This document shows, one piece after another, positions 38,223-45,432 of a stretch of 64,000 nucleotides of DNA. Position 1 is the first letter of the stretch. Each line of letters opens with the position of its first letter. Source of the DNA: Plantactinospora sp. BC1 (GTDB taxonomy: Bacteria > Actinomycetota > Actinomycetes > Mycobacteriales > Micromonosporaceae); contig NZ_CP028158.1 of NCBI RefSeq assembly GCF_003030345.1, forward strand, positions 744,001 through 808,000. Reading direction: 5' to 3'. The translations under genes and the position numbers were made by a program. The notes beneath the pieces were generated by a model. That model ran no database searches and was not told where the DNA came from. It was given only the letters and a program-made list of their open reading frames with translations.

Positions 38223-39224
38223 GTGTCGCGGACCCGTACCGAACGCCTGGTCAACCTGGTGATCTGTCTGCTCTCCACCCGACGGTTCCTGACCGCCGCG
38301 CAGATCGCCGCGACCGTGCCGGGCTATGAGCATGATCCGGACGACCCACGTGACCACGAGGCCTTCCAGCGCAAGTTCGAGCGGGACAAGGCCGAGCTGC
38401 GTGAACTGGGCGTACCACTGGAGACCGGCACGGCCAGCGCCTTCGACGCCGAGCCGGGCTACCGGATCGCGCGCCGGGAGTACGCGTTGCCGGACATCCC
38501 GCTGGAGCCCGACGAGGCGGCGGCGGTGGGGATCGCCGCCCGGCTCTGGCGGCACGCCGGGCTGGCCGCGGCGGCCTCCTCCGGGCTGGCGAAGCTGCGC
38601 GCCGCCGGTGTCGACGTCGACCCGCAGGCCACCCTCGGGGTGGAGCCGGTGGTCACCGTCGACCCGGCGTTCGGGCCGCTGACCGCCGCGGCCCGGGAGC
38701 GGCGCACCGTCGGTTTCGACTACCGGGTGCCCGACGGCGACGCCCCGACCAGCCGCCGGCTCGAACCCTGGGGCGTGGTCTGCTGGCGGGCCCGGTGGTA
38801 TGTCGTCGGTCACGACCTCGACCGCGACGCGGCCCGGTGTTTCCGGCTCTCCCGGATCGTCGGTGGGGCCGTCCGGACGATCGGCGGTCCGGGCGCCTTC
38901 TCCCCGCCGGTCGGCGTCGACCTGATCAGCCACGTCGCCAAGTGGTCCGGTCCGGTGGAGCGCTCCGGCCGGGCCACCGTGCTGGTCGCACCGGGGCGGG
39001 CGGCCGGCTTGCGGCGGTGGGCCCGGGAGGTGACCAGCGGACCCGACGGCGACCGCCTGGTGCTGCCGTACGCCGACGCCGAGTCGCTCGCCGGTAGGCT
39101 CGTCGGCTACGGTCCCGATGTCCGGGTGCTCGAACCGCCGGAGATCCGGGATGCCGTGATCCAGCGGCTCAAGGAGATCACCGCCCGGCACGACGAGATG
39201 GCGACCGCCCGGGCGTCGGGGTAA
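38223..39224 (+). CDS. pafB: WYL-domain transcriptional regulator PafB
   Basis: A 333-residue regulator. The N-terminal winged helix (RTERLVNLVICLLSTRRFLTAAQIA, FERDKAELRELGVPLE) is followed by a WYL domain (RRTVGFDYRV, LEPWGVVCWRARWYVVGHDLDR) and a C-terminal WCX extension. With PafC it activates DNA-damage genes in mycobacteria, independently of LexA/RecA. It lies in the pafA-pafB-pafC order, interrupted here by three genes. 55 nt separate it from pafC. Confidence 0.92.
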   Translation: MSRTRTERLVNLVICLLSTRRFLTAAQIAATVPGYEHDPDDPRDHEAFQRKFERDKAELRELGVPLETGTASAFDAEPGYRIARREYALPDIPLEPDEAAAVGIAARLWRHAGLAAAASSGLAKLRAAGVDVDPQATLGVEPVVTVDPAFGPLTAAARERRTVGFDYRVPDGDAPTSRRLEPWGVVCWRARWYVVGHDLDRDAARCFRLSRIVGGAVRTIGGPGAFSPPVGVDLISHVAKWSGPVERSGRATVLVAPGRAAGLRRWAREVTSGPDGDRLVLPYADAESLAGRLVGYGPDVRVLEPPEIRDAVIQRLKEITARHDEMATARASG

Positions 39225-39279
39225 CGCGGGGGCGGACCGGGGTCGGGGCCCCGGAGACTGACCAGAGGGGGGAGCCGGC

Positions 39280-40365
39280 GTGACTCGTCCGGCGCAACGG
39301 TCCGGCGGCGGGGCGCGGGCCTCGGCCGACCGGCTGGCCCGACTGCTGAACCTGGTGCCATACCTGCTGGCGCGACCCGGGATCGAGCTCTCCGAGGCGG
39401 CCGCCGACCTCGGGGTGACCGAGCGGCAACTCCGGGAGGACCTGGAACTGCTCTGGGTCTGCGGGCTGCCCGGGTACGGGCCGGGTGACCTGATCGACAT
39501 GGCCCTCGACGGCGACCGGGTCACCATCACCTACGACGCCGGGATCGACCGCCCGCTGCGGCTCACCCCGGACGAGGCACTGGCGCTGGTGGTGGCGCTG
39601 CGGATGCTCGCCGAGACGCCGGGGATGGCCAACCGGGACGCGATCGAACGCGCCCTCGCCAAGATCGAGAACGCGGCCGGTGAACTCGCCGACGCACCCG
39701 TCGCGGTGCGGATGCCGGGCGACAGCGACCGGGTGGCGGCGCTGCACGGCGCGGTGCAGCGGGGCCGGGCGCTGCGGATCACCTACTACGCCGCGACCCG
39801 CGACGAGACGACCGAACGCACCGTCGACCCGATCCGGGTACTGATGGTCGGCGGCCTGGCCTACCTGGAGGCGTGGTGCCGGCGGGCGGAGTCGGTACGG
39901 CTGTTCCGGGCCGACCGGATCGACGCGCTCGTCGAGCTGGACGAGGCGGCCGCACCGCCGCCGCAGGCCCGGCTGCACGACCTGAGCGCCGGAATCTTCC
40001 GCCCCGACCAGGACCTGCCGCTGGTGACCCTGCGGGTCGGCCGGTCCAGCCGGTGGATCACCGAGTACTACCCGTGCGAGCGGGTCGAGCCGGACCCGGG
40101 TGACGCCGACCGGGCCGGCCGGGAGTGGCTGGTCTCACTGCGGGTCACCGACCTCGACTGGGCCCGACGGTTCGTGCTCGGGCTCGGGCCGGACGTCACG
40201 GTGGTCGCCCCGGCGGAACTCGCCGACCAGGTACGCGACCGGGCCGCCGCCGCGCTCGACGCGTACGCCACGCTGCCGCCGGACGGCGCGGCGGCACCCG
40301 CCCCGCACCCCGACGTCGCACTGGTCCCGGACGCCAGTCCGGCGGCAACGGCCGGGAGCCACTAG
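39280..40365 (+). CDS. pafC: WYL-domain transcriptional regulator PafC
   Basis: A 361-residue partner of PafB with the same layout: winged helix (ADRLARLLNLVPYLLARPGI, TERQLREDLELLWVCG), WYL domain (ALRITYYAATRDETTERTVDP, GGLAYLEAWCRRAESVRLFR) and WCX. GAGGGGGGAG lies before the GTG. Its TAG stop is also the first three bases of the TAGGCT hexamer of the next gene. Confidence 0.92.
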   Translation: MTRPAQRSGGGARASADRLARLLNLVPYLLARPGIELSEAAADLGVTERQLREDLELLWVCGLPGYGPGDLIDMALDGDRVTITYDAGIDRPLRLTPDEALALVVALRMLAETPGMANRDAIERALAKIENAAGELADAPVAVRMPGDSDRVAALHGAVQRGRALRITYYAATRDETTERTVDPIRVLMVGGLAYLEAWCRRAESVRLFRADRIDALVELDEAAAPPPQARLHDLSAGIFRPDQDLPLVTLRVGRSSRWITEYYPCERVEPDPGDADRAGREWLVSLRVTDLDWARRFVLGLGPDVTVVAPAELADQVRDRAAAALDAYATLPPDGAAAPAPHPDVALVPDASPAATAGSH

Positions 40366-40368
40366 GCT
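40363..40368 (+). promoter_or_regulatory. Leaderless -10 (TAGGCT) of the 84-residue gene
   Basis: TAGGCT, 7 nt before GTG 40376; it includes the pafC stop codon. Confidence 0.5.
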
Positions 40369-40375
40369 GGCCGAC

Positions 40376-40630
40376 GTGGTGAAGTGGATCGTGCTCGCGG
40401 TCGTTCTCGTCGGGCTCCTGGTGCTGGGGCTGGCGGCCCGCCGGGTGCTGACCCGGCTGCCTCGGCTGCACCGGGCCGCCCGGGGTCTGCAACGCCGCCA
40501 GGAGCAGGCCGAGGACCTCCAGCGGGTCGCGCTGGCGGTGCAGGATCGGGCCGAGGCCATGCAGCAGCAGGTCGAGACGCTCCAGCAGCGGCTCGTGTTG
40601 ATCCGCGCCAAGCGCGGCAGCGAGGAATAG
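40376..40630 (+). CDS. Small membrane-anchored coiled-coil protein
   Basis: An 84-residue protein with one N-terminal membrane segment (WIVLAVVLVGLLVLGLAA) and a long basic/glutamine-rich helix (QRRQEQAEDLQRVALAVQDRAEAMQQQ) predicted to be a coiled coil. No family recognised. It lies between pafC and tatA, where mycobacteria have tatA directly. A near copy of the last 19 bp, including the stop, occurs 25 bp downstream (40638-40656). Confidence 0.65.
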   Translation: MVKWIVLAVVLVGLLVLGLAARRVLTRLPRLHRAARGLQRRQEQAEDLQRVALAVQDRAEAMQQQVETLQQRLVLIRAKRGSEE

Positions 40631-40823
40631 CGCCGGTCGCGGCGGCGAGGAATAGCTCCTGGTCAGCGCCGTCGATCTTCTGGTTGACGGATGCCCGACG
40701 TTGGTCGAGACTTCACCAGCCGGCCGCAAAGTCACCAGCCTGGCGGGTGGCACTCCTTCCCGACGCACGTACGATGGGCCAGGACACACCCTTTGCTGGA
40801 CAAAACATCGAACTGGAGCTTCC

Positions 40824-41123
40824 ATGGGCGTCCTCAAGCCATGGCACATCTTCGTCCTCGTGGCTGTGCTGGTCCTGCTCTTCGGCGCGAAGCGGCTTCC
40901 GGACGCGGCCCGGTCGCTCGGTCGTTCGCTGCGGATCATCAAGGCCGAGACGAAGAGCCTCGCCGACGACGACAAGGACCTGGCGGAGAAGGCCGACGCG
41001 CAGGCGGGGCGGCAGCCGCTGCCGGGTGACCCGGTGCAGCCGACCAGCGTGCACCAGCCCGGTTACCAGCCGCCGCCCGCGGCGCCGGTCAACGACCCGG
41101 TGCAGCGCGTCCGCGACAACTGA
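40824..41123 (+). CDS. tatA: Twin-arginine translocase subunit TatA
   Basis: A 99-residue pore-forming subunit of the Tat export system. One membrane helix (WHIFVLVAVLVLLFGAKRLP) contains the F20-G21 hinge, followed by the amphipathic helix (DAARSLGRSLRIIKAETK) and a disordered Pro/Gln tail. GGAG precedes ATG 40824. 15 nt separate it from tatC. Confidence 0.93.
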   Translation: MGVLKPWHIFVLVAVLVLLFGAKRLPDAARSLGRSLRIIKAETKSLADDDKDLAEKADAQAGRQPLPGDPVQPTSVHQPGYQPPPAAPVNDPVQRVRDN

Positions 41124-41138
41124 CCGGGGCCCGCACCC

Positions 41139-42089
41139 GTGGCCTTCGCCCTGCTGCGTCGGCGCGGCCCGAGCAACTTCGAGCGGGCCGCCGACGGCTC
41201 GATGACGCTCATCGAGCACATCCGGGAGCTGCGTAACCGGCTCTTCAAGGCCTCCCTGGGCATCGTGGTCGGCTTCGGCCTCGGCATCTGGCTGGCCCAG
41301 GACGTCCGGCACCTGCTCCAGCAGCCGTACTGCGAGCTCGAGGGCTCGACCGTGGACGGCAAGTGCCAGTTCGCCCAGCTCGGCCCTGCCGACGTACTCC
41401 TGCTCGACCTGAAGATCGCGCTCTGGGTCGGGCTGATCGTCGCCGCCCCGATCTGGCTCTACCAGCTCTGGGCGTTCATCGCGCCGGGGCTGCACCGGCA
41501 CGAGCGGAAGTACGCCTACATCTTCACCGCGCTCGCCGCCCCGCTCTTCGCGGCCGGCGCCGTACTGGCGTTCTTCGTGGTCGCCAAGGGGCTCGAGTTC
41601 CTGGTCGGGCTGGCCGGCGAGGACGTCACCAACACGCTGGAGATCACCCGGTACATCTCCTTCGTGACGAACATGATCCTGATGTTCGGGGTGGCGTTCG
41701 AGTTCCCGCTCATCGTCCTGATGCTCAACTTCGTCGGGCTGGTGACCGGCCGGAAGATGCTCGGCTGGTGGCGGATCGCCGTCTTCGTCTTCTTCCTCTT
41801 CTCGGCCATCGTCACGCCCACCCCGGACCCGTTCGGCATGACCGCGCTGGCGATCTGCCTCTGCGCGCTCTACTTCGCGGCGGTCGGGGTGGCGATGCTC
41901 AACGACCGGCGCCGGGGACGCGGCAAGGAGATCTACGCCGGGCTGGACGACGACGAGGTCTCGCCGTTGCACCTGGAGCCGGAGCCGGTCACCGCCGGCG
42001 AGCGGGTGGAGACGGTGGCACCGGTCTCCGCGCCGGATCCGGTCCCGGCGCCGCAACCGATCGACCGGCGCTACGACGACATGACCTGA
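41139..42089 (+). CDS. tatC: Twin-arginine translocase subunit TatC
   Basis: A 316-residue polytopic membrane protein that recognises twin-arginine signal peptides. The N-terminal cytoplasmic motif SMTLIEHIRELRNRLF, six membrane segments and the FGVAFEFPLIVL region with its conserved glutamate are visible. The C-terminal 60 residues form a cytoplasmic acidic/proline-rich tail. GTG start without a clear ribosome-binding site. Confidence 0.95.
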   Translation: MAFALLRRRGPSNFERAADGSMTLIEHIRELRNRLFKASLGIVVGFGLGIWLAQDVRHLLQQPYCELEGSTVDGKCQFAQLGPADVLLLDLKIALWVGLIVAAPIWLYQLWAFIAPGLHRHERKYAYIFTALAAPLFAAGAVLAFFVVAKGLEFLVGLAGEDVTNTLEITRYISFVTNMILMFGVAFEFPLIVLMLNFVGLVTGRKMLGWWRIAVFVFFLFSAIVTPTPDPFGMTALAICLCALYFAAVGVAMLNDRRRGRGKEIYAGLDDDEVSPLHLEPEPVTAGERVETVAPVSAPDPVPAPQPIDRRYDDMT

Positions 42090-42125
42090 GTTCGACCGAG
42101 GTGTCGGAGGCGGCACGGCGGGCGG

Positions 42126-42131
42126 TACGGT
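42126..42131 (+). promoter_or_regulatory. Leaderless -10 (TACGGT) of the lipid kinase gene
   Basis: TACGGT, 7 nt before GTG 42139. It overlaps the alternative GTG at 42130, which argues against that start. Confidence 0.45.
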
Positions 42132-42138
42132 GCTCGCC

Positions 42139-43083
42139 GTGACCGCCGACGATCAACTTCCCGGGCCGGGTTGCGCCGGCCCGCTGGCCGACGGCCACCT
42201 GGCGGTGCTGGCCAATCCGACCGCCGGGCGGGGCCGGTTCCGCGGGCTGTTGCCGGCCGTACTCGACCGGCTCGGCACCGTGGGCCGGCCGATCCGGCTG
42301 CTGGAGGCGGGCAGCGCCGCGCAGGCGAGTGCGGCGTGCCGGGCCGCGGTCGCGGACGGCGCCGCCGCGCTGGTGACGGTCGGTGGCGACGGTACGGTCC
42401 ATCTGGCGCTCCAGGCGGTAGCCGGTACCGGTGTCGCCTTCGGTCCGGTACCGGCCGGCACCGGCAACGACTTCGCCATCGGCACCGGGTACCCGGCCGA
42501 TCCGCTCGCCGCCGTCGAGGTGATCGCCGCGGCGGTCGCCGCCGGGCGGACCCGCCCGACGGACCTGGCCCGGATGACCGGCCCGGACGGCGACGAGCGC
42601 TGGTACGGCGCGGTGCTGGCCGCCGGCTTCGACGCGCTGGTCAACGAGCGGGCCAACCGGATGTCCTGGCCGCGCGGACCGCGCCGCTACGACCTCGCCA
42701 TCCTGGTCGAGCTGGCCCGGCTCCGGCCCCGCCGCTACCTGCTCCGGCTGGACGGGGTGCCCCGGGACCTGGACGCGGTGCTGGTGGCGGTCGGCAACTG
42801 CCCGAGTTACGGCGGGGGGATGCGGATCTGCCCGACGGCCGACCCGACCGACGGGCTGCTCGACGTGGTCTACGCCGGCCCGGTCAGCCGCACGACGTTG
42901 ACCCGGATCAAGCCCCGGGTCTACCGGGGTACCCACCTGGCGCATCCGATGGTGCACACCCAGCGGGCCCGTACGGTCGAACTCGTCGCCGAGGACATCG
43001 TCGGGTACGCCGACGGTGAGCGGGCGCTGCCCCTGCCGGTGACCGTCACCGCGGTCCCCGGCGCGGTACGCCTGCTGCGCTGA
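42139..43083 (+). CDS. Diacylglycerol/lipid kinase family protein
   Basis: A 314-residue protein of the DAGK catalytic family (YegS/DgkB-like), which phosphorylates a lipid or sphingoid alcohol with ATP. NPTAGRGRF and VTVGGDGTVHLAL form the nucleotide site, followed by PVPAGTGNDFAIGTGYP. The C-terminal domain shows NCPSYGGGMRICPTADPTDG. The GTG at 42139 is chosen by the leaderless signal. It lies after tatC. Confidence 0.88.
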   Translation: MTADDQLPGPGCAGPLADGHLAVLANPTAGRGRFRGLLPAVLDRLGTVGRPIRLLEAGSAAQASAACRAAVADGAAALVTVGGDGTVHLALQAVAGTGVAFGPVPAGTGNDFAIGTGYPADPLAAVEVIAAAVAAGRTRPTDLARMTGPDGDERWYGAVLAAGFDALVNERANRMSWPRGPRRYDLAILVELARLRPRRYLLRLDGVPRDLDAVLVAVGNCPSYGGGMRICPTADPTDGLLDVVYAGPVSRTTLTRIKPRVYRGTHLAHPMVHTQRARTVELVAEDIVGYADGERALPLPVTVTAVPGAVRLLR

Positions 43084-43161
43084 TCCGCCGCGACTGATCC
43101 GGGCGGTACGTCGGCCCGGTACCCGATCCGCGCGGTGGCGGGGGCGGCGGGATACCTGTTT

Positions 43162-43208
43162 GCGAGACTGTCGAGCTGCCCCGTCTGTGCTCCCGTCTCC
43201 GCGCTGGC
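43162..43208. repeat. Left copy of a 47-bp inverted repeat
   Basis: Matches the reverse complement of 44422-44468 at 44 of 47 positions. Together the copies enclose a 1.3-kb segment holding the MDMPI-family gene. Confidence 0.85.
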
Positions 43209-43369
43209 CGGTGCGCTGACCGGTGCGGGCCGACGAGGACACGGTGCGGGACGTGATGCACCGGTTCGACCAGAGGGAACACGCGCGCCTCCGCAGCGAA
43301 AAGGGGCCTTCGCTGGGGAGGAATGACCTTCACCGAAGCGGCGTGAACGGCCCGCCTCGGCAGGGTCGC

Positions 43370-43495
43370 TCACCCGAAGGACTGGACCGGGACGCGGACG
43401 AAGCCCTCGGTCCAGTGGTCCTCATCGAGGTCGTACTCTCCGATGCAGCCGGCGCTCCGCCCGGCCGTCGAGGCGTTCGTCCGACAAATGCGCTA
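43370..43495 (-). pseudogene. Possible C-terminal remnant of a lost gene
   Basis: The minus-strand frame ends GEYDLDEDHWTEGFVRVPVQ then SFG and a stop. This stretch has the composition of a folded protein rather than the arginine/proline noise of other shadow frames. No start or ribosome-binding site is found. The family is unknown; it may be debris left by an insertion. Confidence 0.25.
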
Positions 43496-43529
43496 TCCGG
43501 CGGCCGGAGCGCCGTGATACACCACCGAC

Positions 43530-44303
43530 GTGCAGAACATCTTGGAGTTCCCCGAGGTCCTGCGGCTGATCGAAGACCGCTCGGCCGCGTTCCGCGCCGC
43601 GATCGCGTCCGCCCCCGACCTTGACGTCCAGGTCCCGACCTGCCCGGACTGGACGCTGCGCGAACTGGCGCAGCACCTCGGCGACGGCCGCCGCCGCCAG
43701 GCCGCCATCGTCGCGGCGGGCCCGGGCGCTGAGCCCCCGGCGAAGACGGATCCGAAGGGCGCCCCGACCGCGCCCCGCGACCGGGAAGCCCTGGACGCCT
43801 GGCTTGCCGAGTCGACCCAGCTCATGCTCGACGCGCTGCGCGAGGCCGGCCCGGATCGCGGCTGTTGGACCTGGTGGGGCCGCTCGCAGGCCCCGGAGAC
43901 CAGCGGAGCCGTGGCGCGGCACCAGATCCAGGAGATCGCCGTCCACACCTACGACGCCCAGCTCACCCTGGGGGCCGCACAGCCGCTACCGACGGACGTC
44001 GCGGTCGAGGGCGTTGACGAGTTCCTCACGACCGTCTCGGCGACGACCGTCCCCTGGCCGTTCAAGCCGGCGACCATCGACCTGCACACGACCGAGGGCC
44101 GCTCCTGGCGCCTGACCCTCAACGCCGACGGCGTCCGCTGCGACGACCTCGCCGCGGACGCGGAGCCGGGCGACATGGCGATGCGAGGCGCAGCGAGCGA
44201 ACTGGTCCGCTACTTCTACGACCGCATCCCGCTGGATGGCCTGGAGACCACCGGCGACACCGAGCCGATGGAGCAGCTCGCAGACTGGGACCCGAACGCG
44301 TAA
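43530..44303 (+). CDS. Mycothiol-dependent maleylpyruvate isomerase family enzyme
   Basis: A 257-residue protein of the MDMPI/DinB-like family, many of whose members use mycothiol and a metal. The N-terminal four-helix domain shows CPDWTLRELAQHLGD and RHQIQEIAVHTYDAQL, supplying a His, a Glu and a His as likely zinc ligands; a C-terminal SCP2-like domain follows. The true substrate is unknown. GTG start without a clear ribosome-binding site. The gene lies between two 47-bp inverted repeats and is absent, to my recollection, from the mycobacterial tatC-helY region, so it may have arrived as a unit. Confidence 0.82.
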   Translation: MQNILEFPEVLRLIEDRSAAFRAAIASAPDLDVQVPTCPDWTLRELAQHLGDGRRRQAAIVAAGPGAEPPAKTDPKGAPTAPRDREALDAWLAESTQLMLDALREAGPDRGCWTWWGRSQAPETSGAVARHQIQEIAVHTYDAQLTLGAAQPLPTDVAVEGVDEFLTTVSATTVPWPFKPATIDLHTTEGRSWRLTLNADGVRCDDLAADAEPGDMAMRGAASELVRYFYDRIPLDGLETTGDTEPMEQLADWDPNA

Positions 44304-44421
44304 AGCCCGCATTTGTGACGCATCTGTCGGTTGTGCGGGCGTCACCGGGCCTGTCCGGCTCATCCCACCGGTTCCGGGCCCGCCGCCGCCAACCCGGTGA
44401 ACGTTCCCGGTCGGAGCAGTA

Positions 44422-44468
44422 GCCAGCGCGGACGCGGGAGCACAAACGGGGCAGCTCGACAGTCTCGC
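44422..44468. repeat. Right copy of the 47-bp inverted repeat
   Basis: Same sequence as the left copy in opposite orientation. Read on the plus strand it encodes GAQTGQLDSLA in an open frame; two of the three differences change E-T to D-A and one is a silent CAG/CAA change, but no start codon was found for the frame. A CCCGAM-type hexamer run follows (about 44483-44520). Confidence 0.85.
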
Positions 44469-44569
44469 CACGACCCTTCACCACCCCGGTCCCGACCCCG
44501 AACCCGACCCCGACCCGGCCCCGATCGCGACGGCGACGCACGCGGGTCACGGCGGCGGGGCCATCCAGG

Positions 44570-45346
44570 TCAGCGGCCGTTCGGCACCGCCAGGTCCACC
44601 GCGGCGGTCAGCCCGTTCACCTGCCCCGGCTCGGCGGCCGGCAACACCAGCACGGCGCAGCCGGCGCGTACCGCCCCGGCGTCGGCCGGGGTGTCCCCGA
44701 CCATCAGGGTCCGTTCCGGGTCGACGCCGAGCAGGCCGCAGGCCCGGTAGAAGATCGCCGGGTCGGGTTTGCAGCGCCCGACCTCGTAGGAGAGCACGAA
44801 CGCGTCGACCAGGTCGGTCAGCTCCCAGGCCTCGAAGATCGGCCGGAGGTCGAATCCGATGTTGCTCACCACCGCCACCGGCACCTTGGCCGCGCGCAGC
44901 GACCGCAGCGTGGCCGCGGTGTCCGCGTACGGGAGCCAGCCGTCGGGGAGCAGGAGGCGGTCGTAGAGCGCCTCGGCCAGCCCGCTCACGCCGCTGTTGA
45001 CCGTTTCGGCCAGCCCGACGAAGGCGGCCCGGTGGGCGGGGCCGTAGAGGTCGCGTTCCGCCCACACCTCGGCCAGGTGCGGCGGGACCCGGGCCGGCAG
45101 CGGCCCACCGGCCCGGCCGGCGGTGACCAGGCGGTCGGCGAGTGCCGTCGCCCGGGCGCGGTCCAGCGTCGTCCCACAGGCCGTGGCGGCGGCCAGCACC
45201 CAGGCGACCGGCTCCTCCACCTGGGCGAGGGTGCCGTGGAAGTCGAAGAGCACCGCGTCCACCGGGCGGCGCGGCGGCACCCCTGGAGCGGAGTCGGCGG
45301 TTCCGCTCGACGTACGAGGCTTGGGCGGTTCGGCATGATCCGGCAC
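44570..45346 (-). CDS. HAD family hydrolase
   Basis: A 258-residue HAD phosphatase. Motif I is AVLFDFHGTLAQVE (the usual DxDGT is DFHGT, with His in the second position), motif II VVSNIG, the motif III lysine in GRCKPDPAIF, and motif IV MVGDTPADAG. The cap lies between motifs I and II. Minus-strand TAGGGT (45354-45359) lies 7 nt before GTG 45346, so this start is preferred over the GTG at 45355. The substrate is unknown. Confidence 0.82.
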   Translation of the reverse strand: MPDHAEPPKPRTSSGTADSAPGVPPRRPVDAVLFDFHGTLAQVEEPVAWVLAAATACGTTLDRARATALADRLVTAGRAGGPLPARVPPHLAEVWAERDLYGPAHRAAFVGLAETVNSGVSGLAEALYDRLLLPDGWLPYADTAATLRSLRAAKVPVAVVSNIGFDLRPIFEAWELTDLVDAFVLSYEVGRCKPDPAIFYRACGLLGVDPERTLMVGDTPADAGAVRAGCAVLVLPAAEPGQVNGLTAAVDLAVPNGR

Positions 45347-45353
45347 GTCGTGC

Positions 45354-45359
45354 ACCCTA
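45354..45359 (-). promoter_or_regulatory. Leaderless -10 (TAGGGT) of the HAD gene
   Basis: Minus-strand TAGGGT, 7 nt before GTG 45346; divergent from the helY signal 60 bp away. Confidence 0.45.
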
Positions 45360-45419
45360 CCGACCGGCTCTTCGGGGCCCGCTCTACGGCCTGCCGGCGT
45401 GCGAGCACCCGGTACGCAT

Positions 45420-45425
45420 TAATCT
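45420..45425 (+). promoter_or_regulatory. Leaderless -10 (TAATCT) of helY
   Basis: TAATCT, 7 nt before ATG 45433. Confidence 0.5.
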
Positions 45426-45432
45426 TGGATTC

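Larger units (their letters stand above)
43084..43529. other. Gap of 446 bp with an inverted-repeat copy and a gene remnant
   Basis: No intact gene is supported. The gap contains the left 47-bp inverted repeat (43162-43208), a small AGCG-AAGG/CCTT-CGCT hairpin near 43299-43318, and a minus-strand frame (43370-43495) that reads like a protein C-terminus. Confidence 0.45.

Noticed and set aside
40613-40656. Functional element from the repeated 19-bp end of the 84-residue gene
   Set aside because: Two near copies 25 bp apart look like a local slippage duplication of the gene end; no structure or reading frame depends on it.
43223-43624. Plus-strand gene before the MDMPI-family gene
   Set aside because: The frame overlaps the MDMPI gene start out of frame and loses protein-like composition; the minus-strand fragment is the more convincing remnant.
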